DNA of 64,000 bases from Gracilaria gracilis (Eukaryota > Rhodophyta > Florideophyceae > Gracilariales > Gracilariaceae): assembly GCA_030374805.1 (NCBI GenBank), contig JARGSG010000070.1, positions 186,001 to 250,000 on the forward strand, written 5' to 3'. The position numbers and the translations under genes were made by a program. Under the pieces are notes generated by a model, which saw nothing but the letters and a program-made list of their open reading frames with translations, did no database searches and was not told the origin of the DNA. Positions 11,499 to 19,987 of the stretch are shown one piece after another. How positions within the stretch are numbered: position 1 is the first letter of the stretch; each line of letters opens with the position of its first letter.

Positions 11499-12503
11499 AT
11501 GCGGCTCTTTTGCGGGATTTTTGTGCTTTTTGCTCTGACGTCCCTCGCTGCTTCACGAAATTCATGCGCACCTGGATCAGTCTTGTCGGACGACGGCAGT
11601 TGCAAACCGTGTGAGCCAGGAACATATGAATACTACGGGTACTGTGACAGGTGCTCAGGAAGAAGGTTTCAGCCGCTTTCAGGGCAGACTGAATGCATCT
11701 TGTGCGATCCAGGCTCATGGACTGCGGTCAATGGCACCTTGTGCATATCCTGTCCAGAAGGACATGGGTTGATATATGGGAACAATACATGCGGTACGTG
11801 TCCGCCCGGCGAGATGAGAGCGGGGCACGGCTTGGGCTGCGAAAAGTGCAGAGAGAGACACTACAAGTCTGAAGAAGGGTTGATGCCGTGCCTGCCGTGC
11901 GGCCAGAATTCGTATGCTATGCGAGGTTCGGCGGAATGTACGACTTGCCCGGAAAACCAAGCACTGCTTAAAGATGGGAGCTGCGGCACTTGTCCGGCTG
12001 GACAACATTATTATCGGTTCGAATTCGAATGCATGGATTGCGACCCAGGCTATTACGCAGACGTTCCGAACGTGATGCTGTCTTGCTACAACTGTGGCGG
12101 CAACTCTTTCTCAGGCACGCGCGCCACCAGCTGCGTGGAGTGCCCCAGGGGAGAAGTGTACATGAGCAACACCAACAGTTGCGGACATTGTGCGGCCGGC
12201 ATGGCGTACAGCCCCTATGCGCTCATGTGCTATGTGTGTGGACCAAATAATTACCTTTATCGCTCGCATTGTCTGTCTTGCCCGCGGGGAAGCTTTGCTC
12301 GTGCGGGAGCTTCTACGTGCTTCTTTTGCGCGCCGGGAATGGTTTACCTTGCGGACATTGACGAATGTGGAGCGTGCGCGGACGACGAGTATTACGACTA
12401 CCATGAAGCGCGTTGCATGTCGTACACGCCGTCGCCCGAGCCCGAATGGAGCGAAGAACCGCTCGCGTCTGCGGACTTTGATGATGAGCCGTGGTTCAGT
12501 TGA
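11499..12503 (+). CDS. secreted cysteine-rich (ephrin-receptor/TNFR-like repeat) protein, copy 2
   Basis: A 334-residue paralogue of the preceding gene. The start at 11499 (MRLFCGIFVLFALTSLAASR) is chosen because it aligns with the signal peptide of copy 1; an in-frame ATG at 11415 would put 28 unrelated residues before it. The Cys spacing is the same module by module, and the acidic WSEEP tail is also present. Protein identity to copy 1 is roughly 70 percent by eye. The DNA match is clearly higher in the block 12027-12208 (around 93 percent) than on either side, suggesting local gene conversion. The 3' half is more GC-rich at third positions than in copy 1. Likely secreted; function unknown. 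Confidence 0.85.
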   Translation: MRLFCGIFVLFALTSLAASRNSCAPGSVLSDDGSCKPCEPGTYEYYGYCDRCSGRRFQPLSGQTECILCDPGSWTAVNGTLCISCPEGHGLIYGNNTCGTCPPGEMRAGHGLGCEKCRERHYKSEEGLMPCLPCGQNSYAMRGSAECTTCPENQALLKDGSCGTCPAGQHYYRFEFECMDCDPGYYADVPNVMLSCYNCGGNSFSGTRATSCVECPRGEVYMSNTNSCGHCAAGMAYSPYALMCYVCGPNNYLYRSHCLSCPRGSFARAGASTCFFCAPGMVYLADIDECGACADDEYYDYHEARCMSYTPSPEPEWSEEPLASADFDDEPWFS

Positions 12504-13429
12504 GCACGCGCGTACGCTTAGACGTGGCGAGTTGAGAATCTCAACTTGAGATGGTGCTGAATTGTGGTCTGTGAGAGAATTGCGCGCTTGCGGGCGATAT
12601 GGAGATGTATGGAGACGGCAAGTTGCCGAGCTGGTTCTTGTAAGCAAGAAGCTAACGTTCTACACTTTGTAGATACAGCAGCCACAGCAAGTAAAGATAC
12701 TGTACGCCTGACATAACGAACAAACCGTTAGCAATGTTGAATTGCCGCATGCAATACAGCACAGTTTCGAGTGCCTCTGACGATGTTTTCTAGAGCACCT
12801 GACATGACAACACACACACAATCGAGAGATCTCTGGATCTATTCACGTGACTGTGACGGACAACACACCACCAAGTATCTAGTGTGATGCAAGTCACAGT
12901 CACGTGAACTGGTTCAGAGATCGTTCGAGAAGCAAGTTACAACCACAAACTCATACCATATGTAACTGGTAACTCTTTTGTCGACATAACTCACACGATC
13001 AAAGAAAGTTGGAGCGATCGAACAAGTGCCTCACGGCACCGCTTCAGTCGCCCCCACCACCCAGGGTGAACACGCCGCAAGGCGCATTCGCTGGATGGCA
13101 CAGTTGGCTCACAACGACACGCACCGCGGAAAGCGGAGCATGTGTGACAACCCGGCGCGATCTTTCAAAAAACGGCCATCGGAGGCTCAGGCCGCAACAA
13201 CCGAGCGGTAATGGGCGTTCATCTCTGACACACGGTCCAGATACGGTTGTATCCACGACCGCAGCCGCTTGACAGGACGTCGGTTCAGGTCCGCGAGAGC
13301 AGGACGCTTCTCGCACCACAGACGGCTGAATGACATTTTGTAATCGCCGCACCGCCGCCGTTTGTGCGCACAGTGCTTCGGCGACGCTGACGCTGAAGCC
13401 GCGCGCCTGACCCCCGGCGCACGCCAATC
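12504..13429. other. intergenic, contains a hairpin element
   Basis: No gene recognised. The octamer GTAGATAC occurs at 12669. A 105-bp hairpin element is listed separately. The part from 13000 onward is GC-rich with overlapping open frames on both strands that may belong to the duplicated segment starting near 13430. Confidence 0.45.
12823..12927. repeat. hairpin with 35-bp imperfect inverted arms (MITE-like)
   Basis: The arm 12823-12857 pairs with 12893-12927 with a 35-nt spacer. The inner 15 bases of each arm (TTCACGTGACTGTGAC region) are perfectly complementary; the outer part has about seven mismatches. No coding capacity. The absence of a clear target duplication leaves open whether this is a tiny DNA transposon derivative or a structured transcript. 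Confidence 0.6.
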
Positions 13430-13660
13430 AAGCTCCGCGTACCACCGATCATCGAGACACACCTTGACCTCATCCAAGGGCGACTGCTCCGGAGTTGCGC
13501 CGTTGACGGGCGGTTGTGGAGTTGGGTAGTCGACCTCTATGGGGTCGGTTGCGCTCACAGCGGTGCATGGATCTTGGAAAAGAGTTCACCCAGCACCATG
13601 TCTCTCTCTTGGGAGTCCCAAGAGAGCGAAGGCACTTCCCAGATGGACGGGATGGGTTGG
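13430..13660 (-). repeat. copy B of a duplicated unclassified segment
   Basis: Homologous to 8890-9090 (see there). On the minus strand it encodes WEVPSLSWDSQERDMVLGEL, a stop, and then an open frame down to 13187 that contains PLDEVKVCLDDRWYAELDW and a basic Cys/His/Arg-rich stretch. The 13187-13558 frame of 123 codons has no family match. It is GC-richer than copy A. The in-frame stop between the two conserved blocks suggests this copy is decayed, unless an intron lies between them. Confidence 0.5.
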
Positions 13661-13998
13661 CTGGCACCTATGTACATGTTGGGCTTGTCGCTGAGTAAAG
13701 CTTTACGTCATCAGTTGTTGCCAAGGAAAGTTCTGTAAATGGAAGCATATGCGAATTGAAGAGGTGTGGAACGTGTACGTGTAGTGAATTTAGTGAATTT
13801 CAAGAAGTCGGCAGAAGTTACGTGTACAGACTTCCGCACCACCATGATTTGCACCAACCAACGCACTACACCTGTGATTCCCTTACAACTTGGAATTACA
13901 GTTCTGCGAGTTGGTGCCACCGATGGGGATCCCTCTGCTCGTCGAGCGGTGACGTAACTAAAAACTGGCCAAGGTTTTGAGGTACAAAGGTAAAGGTG

Positions 13999-14140
13999 AG
14001 CCCACTTTAATCTTCTATCCTCTCAATGCGTTCTGACGGCGGTGGCCGCGGTGCGCAGTTTTTAATGGTGGGACTTTTTCAGACTTTATCGGTGGCATTT
14101 GGTGGGACTTTTGACCAAAGTCCCACTATTAAAGTGGGCT
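13999..14140. mobile_element. short MITE-like element with 13-bp perfect terminal inverted repeats
   Basis: AGCCCACTTTAAT at 13999-14011 is the exact reverse complement of 14128-14140. Inside, the motif GTGGGACTTTT occurs twice in direct order and once inverted (AAAGTCCCAC) near the right end, giving sub-terminal repeats as often seen in MITEs. No target duplication could be identified with certainty and there is no coding capacity. Confidence 0.5.
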
Positions 14141-15111
14141 GGGCTTGAAGGAGCGAACAGCATAGAGGCGGAGCAGCCAGCCCCAATCATGTCCCACCAC
14201 GACCTGGGAGACAATTATCCGGTCATGTCCGTAAGATGAAGGTTCTGTTGAAGTCCCGCCCTGGTCATGAGATCGTTCCATGTAAGGATGAGAACAATTC
14301 GACGCCTGAAAGTCAGGCTCGTATTCGTAATGAAACTCTGACGGCACCAAAGGAGGTCATTCACAATCACCCCAAAGATCGAAACCGCCAGAAAAAGCCC
14401 ACCATCAAAATGTTGCTCCGGAAATCTTGTCATGAAAGACGATAGTGCTTTTGTTGATATGAAACCGGATGCTCAACCCACTAATGATAGTGAGCGGCAG
14501 GAGAAACGGTGCACAAGGTAAGTCAAGGTGTGTAAGGGAGGGAATCGGCGAGCGAAGGCCAAGTGAGCAAAAGGAGAAGTCGCTGGTTGACTCAACCGAC
14601 AAATTTACCAGCGTCTTTGTCAGTTCCGTAGAACTTTCGCAGCCCATTACTCACCTTGTACCGTGTACCGTGTACATTTTAAGTGGTTCTGCAATATGAG
14701 TTCGTAGTCTGACAGTTGCAGAGCTATCAGGCCGGAGTAAAGATCTTGGCTCCATCTAATGCCACTGCGTTTTTCGTCTTCGAATTTGTTGCAGTCAGGC
14801 GCCCATGATGCCATGGTCGTCACAGCCAGCGCTTTGTATGTCCAATAAGCACACTATGCAATGTGTAGGCTTCTTTTTCCCAAGCCCAAGTGGTGTTCTT
14901 CAGAATGAACGGGTTCACCAGCTTGCCAAGTCTGATTTGAAGATCCCGCTTGCACGACAGTCCCGCTTGCACGACAGTCCCGCTTGCACGACAGACAGAG
15001 ATTTCAGTCGACTTTGCGGACATTAAGGCGCAGCTGAGGCAAAAGAGTAGAAGCAGAAGTGTTTTTGCGGTTTCCATGGCTGCTGAGGCGCCTGATCAGA
15101 GTATACGATAA
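14141..15111. other. intergenic, one short tandem repeat
   Basis: No gene recognised. At 14944-14994 the 17-bp unit TCCCGCTTGCACGACAG is repeated three times without a mismatch. Confidence 0.5.
14944..14994. repeat. 17-bp tandem repeat, three perfect copies
   Basis: Units at 14944-14960, 14961-14977 and 14978-14994 are identical; a partial fourth unit does not follow. Perfect identity suggests recent expansion. Confidence 0.9.
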
Positions 15112-15447
15112 TATGAGGTCACGCTTGCGCAGTTTGCAACAAAGCATGCACCGACGCTGCAAACGGTTAGCTCATCCATGAACAGAAGGGTTATGCATTG
15201 TGAGTGCGGGACAGCCGCCAAAAAAGATGTTGATCATGTCCTTTTCCGGTGCCCTCTAACGGACGCAGCCCGTCGCGATGAACTACCGGCACCTAATGAG
15301 GGAAGAGATAAGTCCTTGAGAGATATGATAAAAGGAATGACCGTTACGGGTTTTGGCCTTCTTAAAGAAATCGAACTATCTTTGGGTAGAGCTCCAGCCG
15401 TCTCGGAATCAGGGGCGGGCGACCACAATAAAGCAGAAGAAGAATGA
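15112..15447 (+). mobile_element. 3' tail of a LINE (post-RNase H Cys/His region), 5'-truncated
   Basis: The frame reads EVTLAQF...TLQTV...CECGTAAKKDVDHVLFRCPLTDAARRDEL, the Cys-x-Cys-Gly ... Asp/Glu-His-Val ... Cys-Pro signature found at the C-terminal end of ORF2 in RNase H-bearing non-LTR retrotransposons. It aligns with three other fragments in this window (46174, 57966 and 62045). Only the last 110 or so codons are present, with no reverse transcriptase upstream, so the copy is a typical 5'-truncated insertion. The sequence ends with an AAG-rich stretch (AAGCAGAAGAAGAA), which may be the LINE 3' tail. Confidence 0.75.
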
Positions 15448-15762
15448 CAAGTATTTGTTGCCCTCTTCGTAGGTACCAATTCAAATGCACTAGTGTAAAA
15501 TATTCCCCTACTCAACCCACCGACTCGCACGTCGCGAGTATGGATCACAACATGTAGGGAAGAAGCGAGAGAGCCTCTTCAAGATATCGCTAGTTCTGTG
15601 TGGTGCATGGTTGGGGCCGATGGCGGTGGTAGCAGGGACTTTGGGTTTATAAAGCCACAGTCTCGCCCATGAGACTGGAACGTTCAGAAAGGAAGGCAGT
15701 TGCAAGCTATAGCATCTCCACAGACACCGAGAAGTTCTGAACTTTCCCATCAGCGTAACAGC

Positions 15763-16250
15763 AGTCGCGTGGTTTCGAGTTCGGAGAACCGCATCATGCG
15801 AGTGTGGGACCCTCCCACTGGGGCACATAGACTGGAGGAGCCGTGACAGCGACTCTTTGCAGCGACACTGATGGAGTGAGTTGCGTCGCCATAAGCGCCG
15901 ATTCGGCGCCGCCGAAGGCAGTCGCGTCGTTTCCAGATCATGCGCTAATATTGTCCGAGTGTGGGACTCGCAGTACGAAAAGGCGGACGAAGTGGCCCCT
16001 CAGCTTCTCAGTCGTTATTCTGGCTTAGTGTGGCGCATGACAGCGAGTTCTGATGGTAGGCATACTGTTTTGGTTCGACAGGCAAGACAGTGCGTGTGTA
16101 GGTAGCCCACAACGAGGAACCGGCAGGAGCACGACTTCTCCACAACAAGTATCTGCAGCACGTAGAAGTGGATGCCCCCTGCTCCCATATTGCTACGTGC
16201 CAACGAAATCGGTTGGAGAATCTTTGGGACGGGCGGAATGTGTGCTCAAC
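15763..16250 (+). pseudogene. WD40-repeat pseudogene fragment
   Basis: Successive frames read RVVSSSENRIMRVWDPPTG (15766), then DGVSCVAISADS, then SRVVSRSCANIVRVWDS, then SGLVWRMTASSDGRHTV, then GSTGKTVRV followed by a stop where Trp is expected. These are parts of at least three WD40 blades: G-x-x-V-x-x-V-A-x-S-x-D-S/G, R-x-V-S-G-S-x-D, and V-R-V-W-D. At least four frame changes and two stops interrupt the series, so it is a dead remnant. No intact WD40 parent occurs in the window. The repeat style (short, highly regular blades) resembles the expanded WD40 proteins of fungi and algae; which protein this came from cannot be told. Confidence 0.7.
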
Positions 16251-17319
16251 TCAGATCATCTGACTCAGATGACCATTTGTGAACGTCGACTGTCGGCGCT
16301 CTTGGTCAGTCGTGGTCAACAGGGTTGCCGTCGCATGTCATATGTACAGGATACAGAGATTTGCCCGTAGGGCTTCGTGCAACTATGATGCTCTGTGTTT
16401 CGGTTGCAGGCTTCAACGCCCCTCTGCTTCACACTCTGCAAGTTCCCTCCAAAGAGCTAAGGCTTTCCCTATAGCACCCTCCAGCATTGACAGATAATAA
16501 AACATTGTTATGAAGGGGAAAACAGGTACCTGATTCTCGTCTTTACGGAAGAAGCACTGCTCACAAGTTAAGAATTAGCGCGAGAGACCGATTCACTCCA
16601 TGAGGCGATGCGAGGGTCGCTTTGTTGACACGCAGCGGGCGAGAAGGGGTGGCCTAAGTAGTCAACTCGATTATTAGGATGGCACTTAGGCGCAAAGTAT
16701 TTGCTTGCGGCGTCATTATCATCTCTCAGACCCCCTCTCCTTCTCTTCGAAGATAACTGCTCCTTTTTCTGGACTTGGAGGAAAGCGCCTCCATCGGGCA
16801 AGTCAAGTCCTGCATTAAACGACGAGATCGATCGAATGGTGACGATACAAGGATACAATAACGATTACACATTGAGCGCAAGATACGGGTAGTAGAATAC
16901 TATGCAGGGAAGGCGGGGGCAGCAATACGCATTGAGAGCTAATGATCTTTGCCTGTGACGCGCGAAAACAACTATAAAACACCCTGAACAACGGTACATC
17001 GCGTGGAGCTCGAACTGCGTCGCTCACGTTCTCGTGCGGCGCCTAGAACCGCAATGTGTTGGAGAAACCTTTTCTCTGTGCAAGAGACCTTGTAACCAGC
17101 TGAGAGGTACCAAACAAATGGGAGACGCAAACTCCAACGTGGGGTTCCCAAGTACTAATACTTCAGTTTCAGATGCAGTGAACATCTTGCCAGTCGTGAA
17201 TTTGGAGCACTGTTCCTCAAGTCAGAAGGAAAAGCTCGTGTTGTACAATGTAGGGTCAAACAATGGGAGCTTGATATACACAAAGAACACGTCGGGACAA
17301 CGAAGACGAAGGTCCAGAG
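16251..17319. other. intergenic, no gene recognised
   Basis: No convincing gene. A frame at 17034-17525 runs into the antisense strand of TAP46 and is judged spurious. Confidence 0.5.
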
Positions 17320-18381
17320 CTACCGAATGGTGTTACCGGAGCCCTTGTTATGCTCGTCCTTCCAATCATCCCATCTGCGTGCCTCCACAGTTTGACGATC
17401 TACTTCTTCATCGCCATCACTGTCTTCTTCCTCTTTGCGTCTTTTGGCGGCGATTTCTTTCTCGTTCTTCTCCATTTCAGCTTTTGCTAATCTTTGAGCT
17501 TCAATTTCACCCCATTCCTCAATAGTATAGGTAGGAAGGGAGTGACTCGGTCGGAACACGGCCTCTCGTTCTCTTTCCCTTTGATTGACGATTCTGAAAG
17601 TGGGGGGCATATGTTTAAGGACAGAGGGTGGCGCCGTCGCTCGCGCTTGGTCAGCCTTGACTCTGGGATCAATGCCCTTTGCCACCTGTCTTTCGGCGAA
17701 TCGCAGAATGCTGATTTCCTCCTGCAAGCTCGAAAATAGATCGAGCGCGCGGCGCACAGCGGACTGAAGCACAAGCAAGGAAGCTTCTCGCAGATCGGTA
17801 TCATCCTGATCGGTGATGGAACGCTTATCAAGTTTATCCATAAGAAGATTCAGCCGATTCTCCGCCGCCTTCTCCATCTTGAATCGCGCAATCTTCTCCT
17901 CGCGCTTCTGCGCCGGCGATTGCACAAGTTCCGGCGAATTGAGCAGCACGCGATCCTTCTGCGGCTCCGTGAGCAACGCATACGAATCAACGTCGGAGAA
18001 AAAGGTCTGCAGCTCTGCATCGCATCGCACAAGCTTCTCCAGTCGCTGCGAAGCCGGCCCCTGCCAGGCGTGCAGCGCCAACGCCTGCAAGTACGGCGCT
18101 AGCAGGAACTTGATGTGAGGCGTAGGTACCTCATCAAGCGTTTCGTTGCGCGAAAACAAGGCCGCGACGCGCAGCGCGTCGCACAAGACTCGCAGTCGGT
18201 CGATGGCGGCGTCAGCCGGTTGTGGCTTCCCGGGCTCGGGCCGCGTGGAGCGCACGCACGTGGGCGGTGTCGCCTCGGCCAGATGTGTGAGCGCGGGCCA
18301 TGGCTCCGCCGCGGAGGTGACGGCGGTGACAGCGCTCGCTAACAACGCATCCAGCGACTTTTCACGCTCGCTGTCCGACAT
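17320..18381 (-). CDS. TAP46: TAP46/TAP42/IGBP1 (alpha-4) PP2A-associated regulatory protein
   Basis: A 353-residue protein of the TAP42/alpha-4 family, which binds the catalytic subunits of PP2A, PP4 and PP6 and links them to TOR signalling. The start at 18381 (MSDSEREKSL) is preferred over an in-frame upstream ATG at 18459 because family members begin close to the first helix. The N-terminal two thirds are alpha-helical (TPR-like), with basic residues in the region KREEKIARFKMEK, as in the family's PP2A-binding segment. The C-terminal signature RRWDDWKDEHNKGSGN is nearly invariant in the family and makes the call firm. It is divergently paired with the syntaxin gene across a 386-bp gap. No intron is seen. 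Confidence 0.92.
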   Translation of the reverse strand: MSDSEREKSLDALLASAVTAVTSAAEPWPALTHLAEATPPTCVRSTRPEPGKPQPADAAIDRLRVLCDALRVAALFSRNETLDEVPTPHIKFLLAPYLQALALHAWQGPASQRLEKLVRCDAELQTFFSDVDSYALLTEPQKDRVLLNSPELVQSPAQKREEKIARFKMEKAAENRLNLLMDKLDKRSITDQDDTDLREASLLVLQSAVRRALDLFSSLQEEISILRFAERQVAKGIDPRVKADQARATAPPSVLKHMPPTFRIVNQREREREAVFRPSHSLPTYTIEEWGEIEAQRLAKAEMEKNEKEIAAKRRKEEEDSDGDEEVDRQTVEARRWDDWKDEHNKGSGNTIR

Positions 18382-18767
18382 GGGTGAAGCGGTGGCGCGG
18401 GCGCGAATGCGAAGGAGTGGAGAGAGGGAGCTGACGAAGGAGAGCGGAGTCAAATCCAACGGGAACGAAGGTACAAATGATGGACGGCCGTGTATGCGCG
18501 GTTGAGCGCACTTACACGCTGCTAACGTGTCGGTGACGTCGACAAACGCTCAGCCGCACGCGCGGCGCGCAGCGGCGGCAGAGTGTCAGGCAGGGGCCCC
18601 TTTTTGGCGGCGGTCGCCGCTCGTCACTGTCCACGGCGTGCACCGCGTGCCCCAACTCGCGCCGCGGGCGCTTCGTTGCACATTCCGCTCCCAGTCCTCG
18701 CGCTTCCATGCGGCGTCGACGCGCTTCGCAGCCTTCGTCCCCGCCGCGCACGCAGCACGTCTCCGAC
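18382..18767. promoter_or_regulatory. shared divergent promoter region of TAP46 and syntaxin-5
   Basis: The two ATGs (18381 minus, 18768 plus) are only 386 bp apart and the gap is GC-rich without a TATA box, as expected for a bidirectional housekeeping promoter. This is inferred from gene arrangement only. Confidence 0.5.
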
Positions 18768-19688
18768 ATGACGTTGGCTGCTCCTTCCTCCGTGCGCGAC
18801 CGCACCGACGAGTTTTCGGCCGTGCTGCAGTCGGCGCGCGCGGCGCACAAGAAGCCCCCTGCGCCGCATGCTGCCGGTCATTTGCCGCCGCGCTCCGACT
18901 TTACGAGGTTGGCTGCGCAGGTGGGTAAGGATATTCAACAGACCTCTGTCAAATTGGCGAAGCTTACAAAGTTGGCGCAGCGTCGATCACTTTTCGATGA
19001 TCCTACCGCCGAGATTCAAGAGCTTACGTACATTATTAAGCAGGATATTGCCGCGCTCAATTCTAAGCTCACGGATCTGCAACGCTTGCGAGACGCCACC
19101 AGACGCTCTGCAAGCAAGCAGGCTGGCGACCACTCTGAGAATGTCGTTCACTCACTCCGTGGCAGACTGGGTGCCACTGCCGAAGGCTTTAAGAAGGTGC
19201 TTAAGATGCGCACGGACAGTCTGGCAGCCCAGCAAGATCGTCGCTCTCACTTCATGTCTAACACCACGTCCGCTCCTATTTTCGCTACACCTGCCGGAAA
19301 CGTTGCCCTCGACCTTGGCCAGGGCAGTCTCGGTGCTTCGGGCTTTCAACCAGCGCAACAACCCATGCATGGCGCCCGTCCGATGACCATGACCACCACT
19401 CGTCGCGACACCACGTACCATGAAGCGCGTGCCGATGCGGTCAGACAAGTGGAGAGCACCATTGTAGAGTTAGGTCAGATTTTCAATCAGCTGGCGACCA
19501 TGGTTTCAGAGCAAGGAGAGCTTGTCGAGAGAATTGACGCAAATGTCGACGACACCGTTTCCAATATGAACGCTGGTCAGAATCAGCTTATGATTTATTA
19601 CAATAGTATTGCTGGAAATCGCGCACTCATACTCAAAGTGTTTGCCGTGCTCTTGGTTTTCCTTGTTCTTTGGACTGTTATACTGTAA
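18768..19688 (+). CDS. STX5: syntaxin-5 / Sed5 type Golgi Qa-SNARE
   Basis: A 306-residue tail-anchored SNARE that should sit at the Golgi and mediate ER-to-Golgi fusion. The start at 18768 is chosen because Sed5-type syntaxins begin with a short peptide that binds the SM protein Sly1; here VRDRTDEF follows nine residues in. An in-frame ATG at 18708 would bury that peptide. A three-helix Habc domain follows, with the Sed5-like stretch FKKVLKMRTDSL before a low-complexity linker. The SNARE helix contains ESTIVELGQIFNQLATMVSEQ; the central Q of that helix supplies the zero layer, making it Qa. The C-terminus is a 20-residue membrane anchor (ILKVFAVLLVFLVLWTVIL). No intron is seen. Confidence 0.92.
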   Translation: MTLAAPSSVRDRTDEFSAVLQSARAAHKKPPAPHAAGHLPPRSDFTRLAAQVGKDIQQTSVKLAKLTKLAQRRSLFDDPTAEIQELTYIIKQDIAALNSKLTDLQRLRDATRRSASKQAGDHSENVVHSLRGRLGATAEGFKKVLKMRTDSLAAQQDRRSHFMSNTTSAPIFATPAGNVALDLGQGSLGASGFQPAQQPMHGARPMTMTTTRRDTTYHEARADAVRQVESTIVELGQIFNQLATMVSEQGELVERIDANVDDTVSNMNAGQNQLMIYYNSIAGNRALILKVFAVLLVFLVLWTVIL

Positions 19689-19987
19689 CTAACTCGAAGC
19701 CACCTTCATTAAACCCCGCCTATCCTTTGTAACTATCACATATGTGTCCACCAGTTAAACATCTTTATTTTTCCCGTTGACAAAGATATTGGGAGTGATA
19801 ACGTTTTCACTTTATGCTTCTTTAGCAATCACACATGTTTCCATATTCAATACCCCTGTACACGCTCTCCTCATAGCGAGGAACATCCCTACCTAGAAGA
19901 GTACAAATTAATGTTCTGTTAAAGACATTCAAGCTACACTACCGTTGTTATTGAAGTTAGAACTAGGACAACAGGACAACACCAATT
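19689..19987. other. 3' intergenic between convergent syntaxin and zinc-finger genes
   Basis: AT-richer than the flanking genes, no feature recognised; likely holds both 3' UTRs. Confidence 0.5.

Noticed and set aside
17034-17525. Plus-strand 163-codon frame
   Set aside because: Its second half is antisense to TAP46; the first half has no similarity.
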